Assembly: GCF_002355155.1 (NCBI RefSeq)
Contig: NZ_AP017369.1
Coordinates: forward strand, 2,666,001-2,730,000
DNA length: 64,000 nucleotides
Origin: Corynebacterium suranareeae
GTDB taxonomy: Bacteria > Actinomycetota > Actinomycetes > Mycobacteriales > Mycobacteriaceae
Reading direction: 5' to 3'
In this document: piece by piece, positions 10,987 through 19,962 of the stretch
Layout: each line of letters opens with the position of its first letter
Position numbering within the stretch: the stretch's first letter is position 1
Made by a program: the position numbers and the translations under genes
Notes under the pieces: generated by a model
Databases searched by the model: none
Seen by the model: the letters and a program-made list of their open reading frames with translations, nothing else
Told to the model about the DNA's origin: nothing

Positions 10987-12330
10987 ATGGATATCCGCCA
11001 AACAATCAACGACACTTCGATGTCGACTTATCAGTGGTTCATTGTGTTTATCGCGGTGCTGCTTAATGCACTGGATGGTTTTGATGTCCTCGCTATGTCC
11101 TTTACCGCCAACGCCGTCACTGAAGAATTCGGCCTTAGTGGCAGCCAACTTGGTGTGCTTCTCAGCTCTGCCCTTTTCGGTATGACTGCCGGATCTTTGA
11201 TTTTTGGACCAATCGGTGACCGCTTCGGTCGTAAAAACGCGCTGATGATTGCTTTGCTCTTCAACGTGGTGGGACTATTTTTGTCCTCTACTGCTCAGTC
11301 AGCAGGCCAGCTTGGTGTGTGGCGTTTGATCACGGGCCTTGGCATCGGCGGTATCCTTGCCTGCATCACCGTGGTGATCAGTGAATTCTCCAACAACAAA
11401 AACCGCGGCATGGCAATGTCCATTTACGCTGCAGGTTACGGCGTTGGAGCCTCGGTGGGCGGATTCGGTGCAGCGCAGCTGATCCCAACGTTTGGGTGGC
11501 GTTCCGTTTTTGCAGCGGGTGCTATTGCAACTGGTGTAGCCATGATTGTCACTTTCTTCTTCATGCCTGAATCCGTGGATTGGTTAAGCACTCGCCGCCC
11601 TGCGGGCGCTCGCGAAAAAGTCAACAACATCGCACGCCGCTTGGGCAAGGTTGGCACGTTTGAGTTTCCAGGCGAGCAAAGCTTGTCGACGAAAAAAGCC
11701 GGTGTTCAATCTTATGTTGCCCTGATGAACAAAGATAACCGCGCCACCACGATCAAGTTGTGGGCTGCGTTTGGCATCGTGATGTTCGGCTTCTACTTTG
11801 CCAACACCTGGACTCCGAAGCTGTTGGTTGAAATGGGCATGTCTGAGCAGCAAGGCATCATCGGTGGTTTGATGCTGTCGATGGGTGGTGCCTTTGGTTC
11901 CTTGCTCTATGGCTTCCTCACCACCAAGTTCAGTGCTCGCAACACATTGATGGTGTTCATGGTGCTTGCGGGTGCCACCTTGATCATGTTCATCACCTCC
12001 ACGTCTGTTCCATCCATCGCGTTTGCCAGCGGTGTGGTCGTGGGAATGCTCATCAATGGTTGCGTGGCTGGTCTGTACACTATTTCCCCACAGCTCTACT
12101 CCGCGGAGGTTCGTACCACTGGTGTGGGTGCGGCGATCGGTATGGGTCGTGTCGGTGCTATCTCAGCTCCGCTTCTGGTGGGTAGCTTGTTGGATTCGGG
12201 TTGGTCACCAACTCAGCTGTATGTCGGAGTTGCGGTGATCGTTGTGGCCGGTGCAACCTCGTTGATTGGTATGCGCACTCAGGCGGCAACGGTCGTCGAA
12301 AAGCAGCCTGAAGCTTTAGCGACCAAATAA
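10987..12330 (+). CDS. vanK: Vanillate/protocatechuate MFS transporter
   Basis: 447-residue major facilitator of the aromatic acid:H+ symporter group with about twelve membrane segments. The signature between helices 2 and 3, GDRFGRKNAL, and an Asp-containing helix 1 (LNALDGFDVLAMSF) are typical of aromatic acid carriers such as PcaK. A ribosome site (AAGGAG) lies 6 bases before ATG 10987, and the gene closes the vanABK operon. In C. glutamicum VanK is reported to import vanillate and protocatechuate. Its last 15 bases overlap the end of the convergent AEC-family gene. Confidence 0.94.
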   Translation: MDIRQTINDTSMSTYQWFIVFIAVLLNALDGFDVLAMSFTANAVTEEFGLSGSQLGVLLSSALFGMTAGSLIFGPIGDRFGRKNALMIALLFNVVGLFLSSTAQSAGQLGVWRLITGLGIGGILACITVVISEFSNNKNRGMAMSIYAAGYGVGASVGGFGAAQLIPTFGWRSVFAAGAIATGVAMIVTFFFMPESVDWLSTRRPAGAREKVNNIARRLGKVGTFEFPGEQSLSTKKAGVQSYVALMNKDNRATTIKLWAAFGIVMFGFYFANTWTPKLLVEMGMSEQQGIIGGLMLSMGGAFGSLLYGFLTTKFSARNTLMVFMVLAGATLIMFITSTSVPSIAFASGVVVGMLINGCVAGLYTISPQLYSAEVRTTGVGAAIGMGRVGAISAPLLVGSLLDSGWSPTQLYVGVAVIVVAGATSLIGMRTQAATVVEKQPEALATK

Positions 12331-13248
12331 GGCCGCGATTCCTAGCATGCCGACGAGCGCTAGGAAGGTGGTTAAAAAGACGGTATCGCGGGCGAGTATC
12401 TCGCCTTTGCGGTACGTCGCCGCGTAGTTGTACACGTTTTGTGCGGCGGGCAAAGCAGCCAAAATAACAGCGGCGTAGAGATAATCACCGTCCAAACCAA
12501 AGGCCTTAGCGATTAAAAATGTAATGGCTGGCATGCCGACGATTTTCATCGCGGTTGCAGTCAAAACGCTAGGGCGATCAGGTTTGGAAGACAGCACGTT
12601 GGTTGATGGCAATGATGCACCGAAGCTCATCAAAATGAGCGGAATGGATGCACCACCCAAAATGATAGTGGGTTCCATGACTGCTGCAGGCAGCTGAATT
12701 TCCAAAAGGCACACCACCAACCCGGCGATAGATGCCAACACAATTGGGCTAAGCAGTGAACCTTTCACTGCGGCCCAAATTTTTTGTCCCCGACTACCTG
12801 CAACATCACCTGATGTTAAAGCCGCCAAGATAAGTGGTGCGAAGATCACCATTTGCATAACCAAAATCGGGGCCACGTATGCGCCGGTGCCCAGCACATA
12901 AATTGATACCGGCAGGCCAATATTGTTGGAATTCACATAGGCTGATGCCGCTGCCCCGGTTGCCGTAGTAGCAATATCTTTTTTGAAGAAAACCGCCGAA
13001 ATCACGCAATACACAGCTGCAGTAACCAGAGTGGCCACAAAGGTCACCACGATAACCGGCGAGATCAATTCGCTCGGATCTGATTGCGCGACAACATTAA
13101 ACAACAACGCTGGGGTTGCCGCATAAAATGCAATGCGGTTTAACACTAAGCGCTGTTTGTCATCGGTGATAACCCCCAGCTTTGCCAGGAGAAATCCAAC
13201 TCCGATGACCGACAGGATAATGGCAAAGCCGGTGATCACTCCCGCCAA
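12316..13248 (-). CDS. AEC-family auxin efflux/malonate-type carrier
   Basis: 310-residue membrane protein of the auxin efflux carrier (AEC) superfamily with about ten hydrophobic helices in two halves separated by a charged loop (SGDVAGSRGQKIW). Bacterial AEC proteins mostly move dicarboxylates such as malonate or malate; the family name does not imply auxin transport. The reading starts at TTG 13248 directly after the clpX stop codon, so translation should be coupled to clpX. GTG 13239 is an alternative giving a protein three residues shorter. The substrate is unknown. The family name is a tempting but unsupported link to the iac genes in this window. Confidence 0.82.
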   Translation of the reverse strand: MAGVITGFAIILSVIGVGFLLAKLGVITDDKQRLVLNRIAFYAATPALLFNVVAQSDPSELISPVIVVTFVATLVTAAVYCVISAVFFKKDIATTATGAAASAYVNSNNIGLPVSIYVLGTGAYVAPILVMQMVIFAPLILAALTSGDVAGSRGQKIWAAVKGSLLSPIVLASIAGLVVCLLEIQLPAAVMEPTIILGGASIPLILMSFGASLPSTNVLSSKPDRPSVLTATAMKIVGMPAITFLIAKAFGLDGDYLYAAVILAALPAAQNVYNYAATYRKGEILARDTVFLTTFLALVGMLGIAALFGR

Positions 13249-14529
13249 TTAAGCGGTCTTTTCTTCTGCTACGGATTCCAGCATCTCTGGTTCGGCTTCA
13301 CCCCGAGCCACTGCCCCGGAAATAATCACCTCAGCGACATCTTCCCTATCAGGCAGGTCATACATGATCGGCACGAGGATTTCTTCCATGATGGCGCGCA
13401 GACCACGCGCTCCTGTCTTGCGTTCAAGGGCTTGGTTAGCGATTTCCTCCAACGCGTCATCAGTAAATGTCAGTACAGCCCCATCCATTTCAAACAGGCG
13501 CTGGTACTGCTTCACTAACGAGTTGCGTGGTTCGGTGAGCACCTTGACGAGGGATTTTTGATCCAGGTTGGATACGGTAGCCACCACGGGCAGACGGCCG
13601 ATGAATTCTGGGATGAGCCCAAATTTCACGAGGTCTTCCGGCCGGACATCTTTAAAGATATCCACGATGTCGGCTTCTTCCTTCTTGGAAGCTACCTCAA
13701 CACCAAAACCTAAGCCCTTCTTACCGTTGCGGTCTGCGATGACTTTTTCCAGACCAGCAAAAGCTCCGGCGACAATGAACAAAATATTCGTGGTGTCTAA
13801 TTGAATGAAATCTTGGTTGGGGTGCTTGCGGCCGCCCTGTGGTGGGATCGCAGCAACGGTGCCTTCCAAAATTTTCAGCAACGCCTGCTGCACGCCTTCA
13901 CCGGATACGTCACGGGTGATGGAGGGATTTTCAGATTTCCTGGAAATCTTATCCACCTCATCGATGTAAATGATGCCGCGTTGGGCACGCTCCACATCGA
14001 AATCAGCAGCTTGCAGGAGCTTCAGCAGAATATTTTCTACATCTTCACCCACATAGCCAGCCTCTGTCAGTGAGGTGGCATCGGCGATAGCAAACGGAAC
14101 ATCGAGTAGTTTTGCCAAAGTCTGTGCCAGGAAAGTCTTGCCTGAACCTGTTGGTCCAAGCATCAAAATATTGGACTTCACTAACTCAGTTTCTGGCTCA
14201 TCGTTGCGGCGGCGCCCAACAGTTTCCGACGCACGAAGACGCTTGTAGTGGTTGTACACCGCAACAGACAGGATACGTTTCGCCGGATCCTGCCCAATGA
14301 CATACGTATCAAGGAAGGCAGAAATCTCCGATGGCTTGGGGAGCTCATTGCGCTCCTGTTCATCAGGTTGAACCTGCCCGAGCTCTTCTTCAATAATCTC
14401 GTTGCACAGCTCGATGCATTCATCACAAATGTATACGGCACCACCTGCGATGAGTTTTTTTACCTGCTTTTGGCTCTTTCCGCAGAAGGAACATTTGAGC
14501 AGATCGGCGCTTTCCTGCATACGTGCCAT
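13249..14529 (-). CDS. clpX: ATP-dependent Clp protease ATP-binding subunit ClpX
   Basis: AAA+ unfoldase that delivers substrates to ClpP. 426 residues from ATG 14529 ([16 protein letters not shown]...). The N-terminal zinc-binding domain shows CSFCGKSQ and CDECIELC. The AAA+ module has Walker [12 protein letters not shown] and Walker [10 protein letters not shown], and ends with the sensor region [16 protein letters not shown] longer reading from 14577 adds 16 unrelated residues and is not preferred. Its ClpP1 and ClpP2 partners are encoded at 55.3-56.6 kb in this window. It is followed without gap by the AEC-family gene. Confidence 0.97.
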   Translation of the reverse strand: MARMQESADLLKCSFCGKSQKQVKKLIAGGAVYICDECIELCNEIIEEELGQVQPDEQERNELPKPSEISAFLDTYVIGQDPAKRILSVAVYNHYKRLRASETVGRRRNDEPETELVKSNILMLGPTGSGKTFLAQTLAKLLDVPFAIADATSLTEAGYVGEDVENILLKLLQAADFDVERAQRGIIYIDEVDKISRKSENPSITRDVSGEGVQQALLKILEGTVAAIPPQGGRKHPNQDFIQLDTTNILFIVAGAFAGLEKVIADRNGKKGLGFGVEVASKKEEADIVDIFKDVRPEDLVKFGLIPEFIGRLPVVATVSNLDQKSLVKVLTEPRNSLVKQYQRLFEMDGAVLTFTDDALEEIANQALERKTGARGLRAIMEEILVPIMYDLPDREDVAEVIISGAVARGEAEPEMLESVAEEKTA

Positions 14530-14659
14530 TAGACTGTGAGACCCGCTTCCACGATTGAAAAGATTTACTGCGTACAACTCTAACCAACAATATTGGCAAT
14601 GGGTTGTTCCATCTTAGCGTTTTACCTGTGATCCGTGCTTGAGCGGTACGCTTAAGCCA

Positions 14660-15748
14660 ATGAATCCCGAGTTTATTCACGGCGCTGTAGAAATCGAAAC
14701 CACTGCCTTAGGCCTTCGACCGCTGCGGCTCCGCAAGGATCTGGTTGACCGTTTTTGTGATACCCAGTTTAGCGCGATGCAGCGCCAGCCGTCAGGCGTG
14801 CGGATTGTTTGCCGCACCACGGCTACATCAATTTCACTGACTACCTTCTCCACGCGCGTGGTCTATCTGGATTCAGGCAGGCCGGGTGGCAAGATTGATG
14901 TGCTTATCGACGCCGCCCCCGCACTTTCCACGCCAACGTCCGGGGGCGATACCACGGAAGTAGATTTCCTCACCGGCGCCACACAGCGGCGCACCGAAGG
15001 CCCACAAATACTTACGGTGGATGGACTCTCCGAAGCCGAGAAATTAGTCGAGTTCTGGCTGCCTCACAATGAAGAAATTGAGATTCTTTCACTAGAGGCC
15101 AATGCCGAACTTCATCCTGTAAAAGATGATCGGCCGATGTGGGTTAATTACGGCAGCTCGATTAGCCAGGGATCTAATGCCACATCCCCGTCGAAGATTT
15201 GGCCAGCGTTGGCTGCACAAGAGAAAAATATGAGTCTGCTCAATTTAGGCTTCGGTGGAAGCGCCATGCTTGATTCATTTATGGCCAGGATGATCAGGGA
15301 TACTCCCGCTGATCTCATCACCGCCGAAATCGGTATCAATATTGTCAACGGGGATGTGATGCGGCGGCGAGGTTTAGAGTCAGCTATTGATGGATTTATC
15401 AGCACCATCAGAGATGGACATACCGAAACCCCAATTAAAATTATCTCGCCGTTTTATTGCCCGATTCATGAAAAAACTCCAGGTCCCGGCGCGTTTGATA
15501 CCGCTTCTTTTGGTAGCGGGCAGATCAAGTTTTTGGCCACAGGTGAACCCGATGATCTAGGGCGTTTAACCCTGGAGATGGTGCGTGAGGTGTTGGAGGG
15601 GTTCGTCGAAAAGCAAAAAGACCCGCACCTTTCCTACATTGATGGTGCGAGTCTCTACCAGGTAGGCGATGCGCCGTTGCCGGATAATTTGCATCCGGAC
15701 GAGGCATCGCATGCCTTGATTGCGCAGCGCTTAATTAAGCAACTTTGA
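14660..15748 (+). CDS. SGNH/GDSL-family hydrolase (putative esterase)
   Basis: 362-residue predicted hydrolase. The C-terminal half (from about residue 160) has the SGNH fold: [12 protein letters not shown] carries the nucleophilic Ser, and [17 protein letters not shown] near the end provides the Asp-x-x-His pair. The N-terminal 150 residues form a separate beta-rich domain, as in carbohydrate or acyl esterases of this group. ATG 14660 is chosen; a TTG at 14639 would add seven residues. No signal peptide is visible, so it is probably cytoplasmic. It is divergent from clpX and its last 14 bases overlap the end of pcaJ. The substrate is unknown. Confidence 0.78.
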   Translation: MNPEFIHGAVEIETTALGLRPLRLRKDLVDRFCDTQFSAMQRQPSGVRIVCRTTATSISLTTFSTRVVYLDSGRPGGKIDVLIDAAPALSTPTSGGDTTEVDFLTGATQRRTEGPQILTVDGLSEAEKLVEFWLPHNEEIEILSLEANAELHPVKDDRPMWVNYGSSISQGSNATSPSKIWPALAAQEKNMSLLNLGFGGSAMLDSFMARMIRDTPADLITAEIGINIVNGDVMRRRGLESAIDGFISTIRDGHTETPIKIISPFYCPIHEKTPGPGAFDTASFGSGQIKFLATGEPDDLGRLTLEMVREVLEGFVEKQKDPHLSYIDGASLYQVGDAPLPDNLHPDEASHALIAQRLIKQL

Positions 15749-16370
15749 AATCAGCTTCGGTGATTTCGCGCAGTTCTTCCACGGTGACGCCATCGGCGCA
15801 CTCGATCAGGGTGAGTCCTTCGTTGGGATCCACAGAGAACACTGCGTGGGTGGTGACAATCATGTCCACGCACTTCGCGCCAGTTAGTGGCAGGCGGCAA
15901 GCTTCGAGGATCTTCGGCTCGCCCTTTTTGGTGACGTGATCGGTCATGGCGATGATCTTGGATGCGCCGTGAACCAGGTCCATTGCGCCACCCATGCCCT
16001 TAACTAGCTTGCCCGGAATCATCCAGTTGGCCAGGTCGCCGTATTGGGAGACTTCCATTACACCCAAGACAGCAACGTCAACGGCGCGGGAACGAATCAT
16101 GGCGAAGGAATCCGAGGAGGAGAAGTAGGAAGCACCTGGTGCAACCGTGATGGTTTCCTTGCCCGCATTGATCAGCTCTGGGTCGAGCTGCTCTTCAGTT
16201 GGGTAAGGGCCAACGCCGAGCACTCCGTTTTCAGAGTGCAAAATTACCTCTAGTCCCTCTGGCAGGTAGCCGGGGATTAAGGTGGGCATGCCGATGCCAA
16301 GGTTGACGTACTGGCCGTCTTCTAGTTCTTGGGCAACGCGGGCTGCCATTTGGTTATGATCCCAAGTCAT
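15735..16370 (-). CDS. pcaJ: 3-oxoadipate CoA-transferase subunit B
   Basis: Beta subunit of succinyl-CoA:3-oxoadipate CoA-transferase, which activates beta-ketoadipate with CoA from succinyl-CoA. The 211-residue protein contains LGIGMPTL near the N-terminus and the catalytic SENGVLG motif, whose Glu forms the enzyme-CoA thioester in this family. Its ATG (16370) shares one base with the TAA of pcaI (TAATG), giving tight coupling of the two subunits. It may also be annotated scoB, but proximity to the pca genes favours the beta-ketoadipate role. Confidence 0.94.
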   Translation of the reverse strand: MTWDHNQMAARVAQELEDGQYVNLGIGMPTLIPGYLPEGLEVILHSENGVLGVGPYPTEEQLDPELINAGKETITVAPGASYFSSSDSFAMIRSRAVDVAVLGVMEVSQYGDLANWMIPGKLVKGMGGAMDLVHGASKIIAMTDHVTKKGEPKILEACRLPLTGAKCVDMIVTTHAVFSVDPNEGLTLIECADGVTVEELREITEADFKVA

Positions 16371-17122
16371 TATTTAGACACCGTCCTGTTTTCGATACCG
16401 GTTTCTTGTGGTCCAACATGGACGACACGGTTTACGTAAATTCCTGGCAGATCAATTTCATCTGGGTGGAGCTCATCAACCAGGTGCTCGACCTGGGCGA
16501 TGGTGATCTTGCCACTCATGGCTGCATCTGGGTTGAAGTTCTGCGCGGTCTTGCGGAACACCAAGTTGCCAAAGCGGTCTGCCTTGTGTGCGTGAACCAG
16601 GGCGAAGTCAGCGCGGATGCCCTCTTCCATGACATATAGCTGGCCGTTGAACTCGCGGGTTTCCTTAGGCTTGGAAACAACCGCAACGGTGCCGTCGGTG
16701 TTGTAGCGCTGCGGCAAGCCACCTTCTGCGACCTGCGTGCCTACACCTGCGGTGGTGAAAAATGCTGGAATGCCAGCGCCACCTGCACGGAGGCGTTCTG
16801 CCAATGTGCCCTGTGGGGTGAACTCAACGGTGAGTTCGCCTTCTAGGTACTGACGTGCATATTCCTTGTTGGATCCAAGGTAAGAGCCAATGGACTTGGA
16901 GATTTTTTTGTCCAACAGCAGGAGTCCAAGGCCAAAGCCGTCGGTGCCTAGGTTGTTGGAAATGATGGTCAAATCGCCTGCGCCTTGTTCGCGCAGGGCA
17001 AGGATCAATGCAGTGGGAATGCCCACGAGGCCGAAGCCACCGACGGCGATGGAAGCACCGTCTGGGATATCGGCCACCGCTTCAGCAGTGGAAGAAATGG
17101 TCTTGTTAATCATGTGAGACAT
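16370..17122 (-). CDS. pcaI: 3-oxoadipate CoA-transferase subunit A
   Basis: Alpha subunit partner of PcaJ, 250 residues from ATG 17122. The N-terminal glycine-rich segment [14 protein letters not shown], and later [13 protein letters not shown], are hallmarks of the family I CoA-transferase A subunit. A long upstream in-frame extension exists but is not plausible because it runs through the pcaR gene. ATG 17113 is an alternative start three codons shorter. It is divergent from pcaR across a 64-bp spacer holding a candidate PcaR operator, so pcaIJ expression is probably PcaR-controlled. Confidence 0.94.
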   Translation of the reverse strand: MSHMINKTISSTAEAVADIPDGASIAVGGFGLVGIPTALILALREQGAGDLTIISNNLGTDGFGLGLLLLDKKISKSIGSYLGSNKEYARQYLEGELTVEFTPQGTLAERLRAGGAGIPAFFTTAGVGTQVAEGGLPQRYNTDGTVAVVSKPKETREFNGQLYVMEEGIRADFALVHAHKADRFGNLVFRKTAQNFNPDAAMSGKITIAQVEHLVDELHPDEIDLPGIYVNRVVHVGPQETGIENRTVSK

Positions 17123-17152
17123 GCTAACGTAATGTTCATAATAAGCACAAGG

Positions 17153-17167
17153 GTTCGTAATGCGAAC
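17153..17167. promoter_or_regulatory. Candidate PcaR operator, pcaI-pcaR spacer
   Basis: GTTCG (17153-17157) and CGAAC (17163-17167) make a perfect 5-5-5 dyad in the divergent pcaI/pcaR spacer. The same dyad occurs upstream of pcaH at 24870-24884. It resembles sites recognised by IclR-type PcaR in other bacteria. Inference from symmetry and recurrence. Confidence 0.65.
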
Positions 17168-17186
17168 AAAAAGAGGAGTTGATGGG

Positions 17187-17954
17187 ATGGTCGAACAATC
17201 ACCAGATTTTGTCCAATCATTTGCCCGCGGCCTATCTGTGATCCGAAGTTTTAGCGCAGACAATCCGTCCCAAACTTTGTCAGAAGTAGCCAGCCAAACT
17301 GGACTGTCACGGGCCACCGCTAGGCGCTTCCTCCACACCCTGACAGACCTTGGGTACGCGGTAAATATTGATTCCAAATTCCAGCTCACACCACGTGTCT
17401 TAGAACTGGGATCAAGCTATCTATCTGCATTATCCCTGCCTGCGATAGCACAGCCTCGCCTGGAAGTACTCTCCCGCCAGGTGGGAGAATCCAGTTCCAT
17501 GTCAGTACTGGATGGCACCGACATCATCTACGTATGCCGTGTTCCAGTGCGTCGAATTATGACGGTGAATATCACCATCGGCACCCGCTTCCCGGCATAC
17601 GCAACTTCAATGGGGCGCGTCATCTTGGCTAGCCTGCCCGAGGATGAATTGGATGAGATCCTCGCCACGGCACCCCCGGAACAGCTAACCACCCGGTCAC
17701 TAACCTCCATCGCTTCGATCCGAGAAGAGATCGTAGCTACCCGCGAAAGGGGGTGGGCATTGGTGGATCAGGAGCTCGAGCCAGGATTACGATCGCTGGC
17801 GGCTCCCATCACAGATGCTTCAGGTGTTGTGGTTGCGGCCATCAATGTTTCAACCCAATCGGCGTCACATTCAGTGGAGGATATTCGCAAGCAGATGTTG
17901 CCGCAGCTGCTTGAAACTGCACAAGCTATTTCTACTGACCTTTTGTCTCTCTAG
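17187..17954 (+). CDS. pcaR: IclR-type regulator of beta-ketoadipate genes
   Basis: 255-residue IclR-family regulator. The N-terminal winged helix-turn-helix spans about 10-65 (ARGLSVIRSFSADN, TLSEVASQTGLSRATARRFL), and the effector domain covers about 80-250 (AYATSMGRVILASL, then RERGWALVDQE). In other bacteria PcaR senses beta-ketoadipate; in C. glutamicum it is described as a repressor of pca genes. ATG 17187 is chosen because GAGGAG lies 8 bases upstream; an in-frame ATG at 17160 would begin inside the candidate operator. It heads pcaR-pcaF-pcaD-pcaO on the plus strand with 16 bp to pcaF. Confidence 0.92.
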   Translation: MVEQSPDFVQSFARGLSVIRSFSADNPSQTLSEVASQTGLSRATARRFLHTLTDLGYAVNIDSKFQLTPRVLELGSSYLSALSLPAIAQPRLEVLSRQVGESSSMSVLDGTDIIYVCRVPVRRIMTVNITIGTRFPAYATSMGRVILASLPEDELDEILATAPPEQLTTRSLTSIASIREEIVATRERGWALVDQELEPGLRSLAAPITDASGVVVAAINVSTQSASHSVEDIRKQMLPQLLETAQAISTDLLSL

Positions 17955-17970
17955 CATTTTAAGGAAAATC

Positions 17971-19197
17971 ATGAATCCTCAAGACATCGTCATCTGTTCC
18001 CCACTGCGCACCCCAGTTGGTGCTTATGGTGGATCATTCACCGGAATTCCCGTCCAAGATCTTGCCACCACCGTGATCAACGCGATTGTTGATGCCACCG
18101 GCATTACCGGCGACGATGTAGACGACCTCATCCTTGGCCAAGCTTCCCCCAACGGTGCTGCTCCTGCGTTAGGTCGCGTTGTTGCATTGGACTCCAAACT
18201 GGGACAAAACGTTCCTGGCATGCAGCTTGACCGCCGTTGTGGTTCCGGCCTGCAGGCCATTGTCACCGCTGCCTCCCATGTGGCTTCCGGCGCGGCTGAC
18301 CTGATCATCGCCGGTGGTGCAGAATCCATGAGCCGCACCGAATACACCGTCTCTGGCGATATCCGCTGGGGTGTAAAAGGTGGCGATATGCAGCTGCGCG
18401 ATCGTCTCGCAGAAGCACGTGAAACCGCTGGTGGACGCAACCACCCAATCCCTGGTGGCATGATCGAAACCGCTGAGAACCTGCGCCGCGAATACCAAAT
18501 TTCCCGCGAGGAGCAGGATCAAATCTCCGCAGCTTCCCAACAGCGTTGGGGCAAAGCAGCAGATGCAGGGCTTTTCGACGACGAGATCGTGCCAGTTACC
18601 GTTCCTGCCAAAAAGCGCGGCCAGGAGCCAACCATTGTCTCCCGTGACGAGCATGGTCGACCAGGAACGACCGTCGAAAAGCTTGCCTCCCTGCGCCCAA
18701 TCATGGGCCGCCAAGATGATGAGGCAACCGTGACCGCCGGCAACGCTTCTGGTCAAAATGATGGCGCTGCCGCAGTAATCGTGACAACTCGTGCCAACGC
18801 AGAGGCAAAGGGCCTGCGCCCAGTCATGCGTCTGGCCGGATGGTCTGTGGCTGCAGTTCCACCAGAGACCATGGGTATTGGACCAGTTCCAGCAACCAAG
18901 AAGGTCCTTGATCGTTTGGGACTAACCTTGGACGATATCGGAGCAATCGAGCTGAATGAAGCTTTCGCAGCTCAGGCGTTGTCTGTGCTGAAGGAATGGG
19001 GAATCTCTTGGGAAGACGAGCGCGTCAACCCACTTGGTTCCGGTATTTCCATGGGCCACCCAGTTGGTGCAACCGGAGCTCGCATGGCGGTAACCTTGGC
19101 TCACCGCATGCAACGTGAAAACACCCAGTACGGCCTGGCAACCATGTGCATCGGTGGCGGCCAGGGTCTTGCAGCTGTATTTGAGAAGGAGAACTAA
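17971..19197 (+). CDS. pcaF: Beta-ketoadipyl-CoA thiolase
   Basis: Last step of the pathway: cleaves beta-ketoadipyl-CoA to acetyl-CoA and succinyl-CoA. The 408-residue thiolase shows the acyl-accepting Cys in DRRCGSGLQAI (about residue 90), NEAFAAQ, the His motif GHPVGATGAR and the C-terminal Cys motif CIGGGQG. Start ATG 17971 follows AAGGAAAATC; a longer upstream reading runs through pcaR and is artefactual. It lies between pcaR and pcaD with only 2 bp to pcaD. Thiolase specificity is assigned from context. Confidence 0.94.
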   Translation: MNPQDIVICSPLRTPVGAYGGSFTGIPVQDLATTVINAIVDATGITGDDVDDLILGQASPNGAAPALGRVVALDSKLGQNVPGMQLDRRCGSGLQAIVTAASHVASGAADLIIAGGAESMSRTEYTVSGDIRWGVKGGDMQLRDRLAEARETAGGRNHPIPGGMIETAENLRREYQISREEQDQISAASQQRWGKAADAGLFDDEIVPVTVPAKKRGQEPTIVSRDEHGRPGTTVEKLASLRPIMGRQDDEATVTAGNASGQNDGAAAVIVTTRANAEAKGLRPVMRLAGWSVAAVPPETMGIGPVPATKKVLDRLGLTLDDIGAIELNEAFAAQALSVLKEWGISWEDERVNPLGSGISMGHPVGATGARMAVTLAHRMQRENTQYGLATMCIGGGQGLAAVFEKEN

Positions 19198-19199
19198 AC

Positions 19200-19952
19200 A
19201 TGGCAATTTTGCACAGCGTTTCCTACGGATCATCCAACAACACATTGGTGTTTATTGGATCTTTGGGATCCACCACCGACATGTGGCTGCCACAGCTTGA
19301 TGCGTTGCACAAGGACTTCCGTGTCATCGCCGTTGATCACCGCGGACATGGACTTTCTGAAGTTGTTCACGGCACCCCAACTGTTGCAGATCTCGCTCAA
19401 GACGTGCTGGATACCCTCGATGATCTGGGTGTCACCACTTTTGGCGTGATTGGTTTGTCCCTTGGTGGTGCGGTGGCTCAGTACTTGGCTGCTACTTCTG
19501 ATCGCGTAACCAAGGCTGCATTTATGTGCACGGCTGCGAAATTCGGCGAGCCTCAGGGCTGGTGGGACCGTGCTGCTGCGTGCCGTGAAAACGGCACCGC
19601 ATCCCTGTCTGAAGCCGTGATCCAGCGTTGGTTCTCCCCTTCCTGGCTGGAGAACAACCCTGCATCCCGCGAACACTTTGAAGCCATGGTTGCAGGTACC
19701 CCTTCTGAAGGTTATGCGCTGTGCTGCGAAGCCCTAGCCACCTGGGATTTCACCAACCGTCTTGGAGAGATCACCGTTCCAGTGCTCACCATAGCCGGTG
19801 CAGATGACCCTTCCACGCCTCCAGAAACCTTGCAGATCATCGCCGACGGCGTTGCAAACGGGCGCGCAGAAGTACTAAGCCCCGCTGCACACGTGCCCAC
19901 TATCGAGCGCCCATCTGAGGTAAATGAACTGCTAGCGCAACATTTCGCTTAA
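19200..19952 (+). CDS. pcaD: 3-oxoadipate enol-lactone hydrolase
   Basis: Alpha/beta hydrolase of 250 residues that opens beta-ketoadipate enol-lactone, the first step after the catechol and protocatechuate branches join. The nucleophile elbow is GLSLGGAV; the oxyanion region near the N-terminus reads IGSLGSTTDMW; the C-terminal Asp and His lie in GADDPSTP and AHVPTIERP. It is a stand-alone PcaD here, not fused to PcaC as in some actinobacteria (PcaL). It starts 2 bp after pcaF, with coupled translation likely. Confidence 0.95.
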   Translation: MAILHSVSYGSSNNTLVFIGSLGSTTDMWLPQLDALHKDFRVIAVDHRGHGLSEVVHGTPTVADLAQDVLDTLDDLGVTTFGVIGLSLGGAVAQYLAATSDRVTKAAFMCTAAKFGEPQGWWDRAAACRENGTASLSEAVIQRWFSPSWLENNPASREHFEAMVAGTPSEGYALCCEALATWDFTNRLGEITVPVLTIAGADDPSTPPETLQIIADGVANGRAEVLSPAAHVPTIERPSEVNELLAQHFA

Positions 19953-19962
19953 TGTTATAAGC

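Noticed and set aside
12316..13248. AEC (auxin efflux carrier) family gene as an auxin transporter linked to the iac block
   Set aside because: Bacterial AEC proteins mainly move dicarboxylates, and this gene is coupled to clpX 27 kb away from the block. The family name alone is no evidence.
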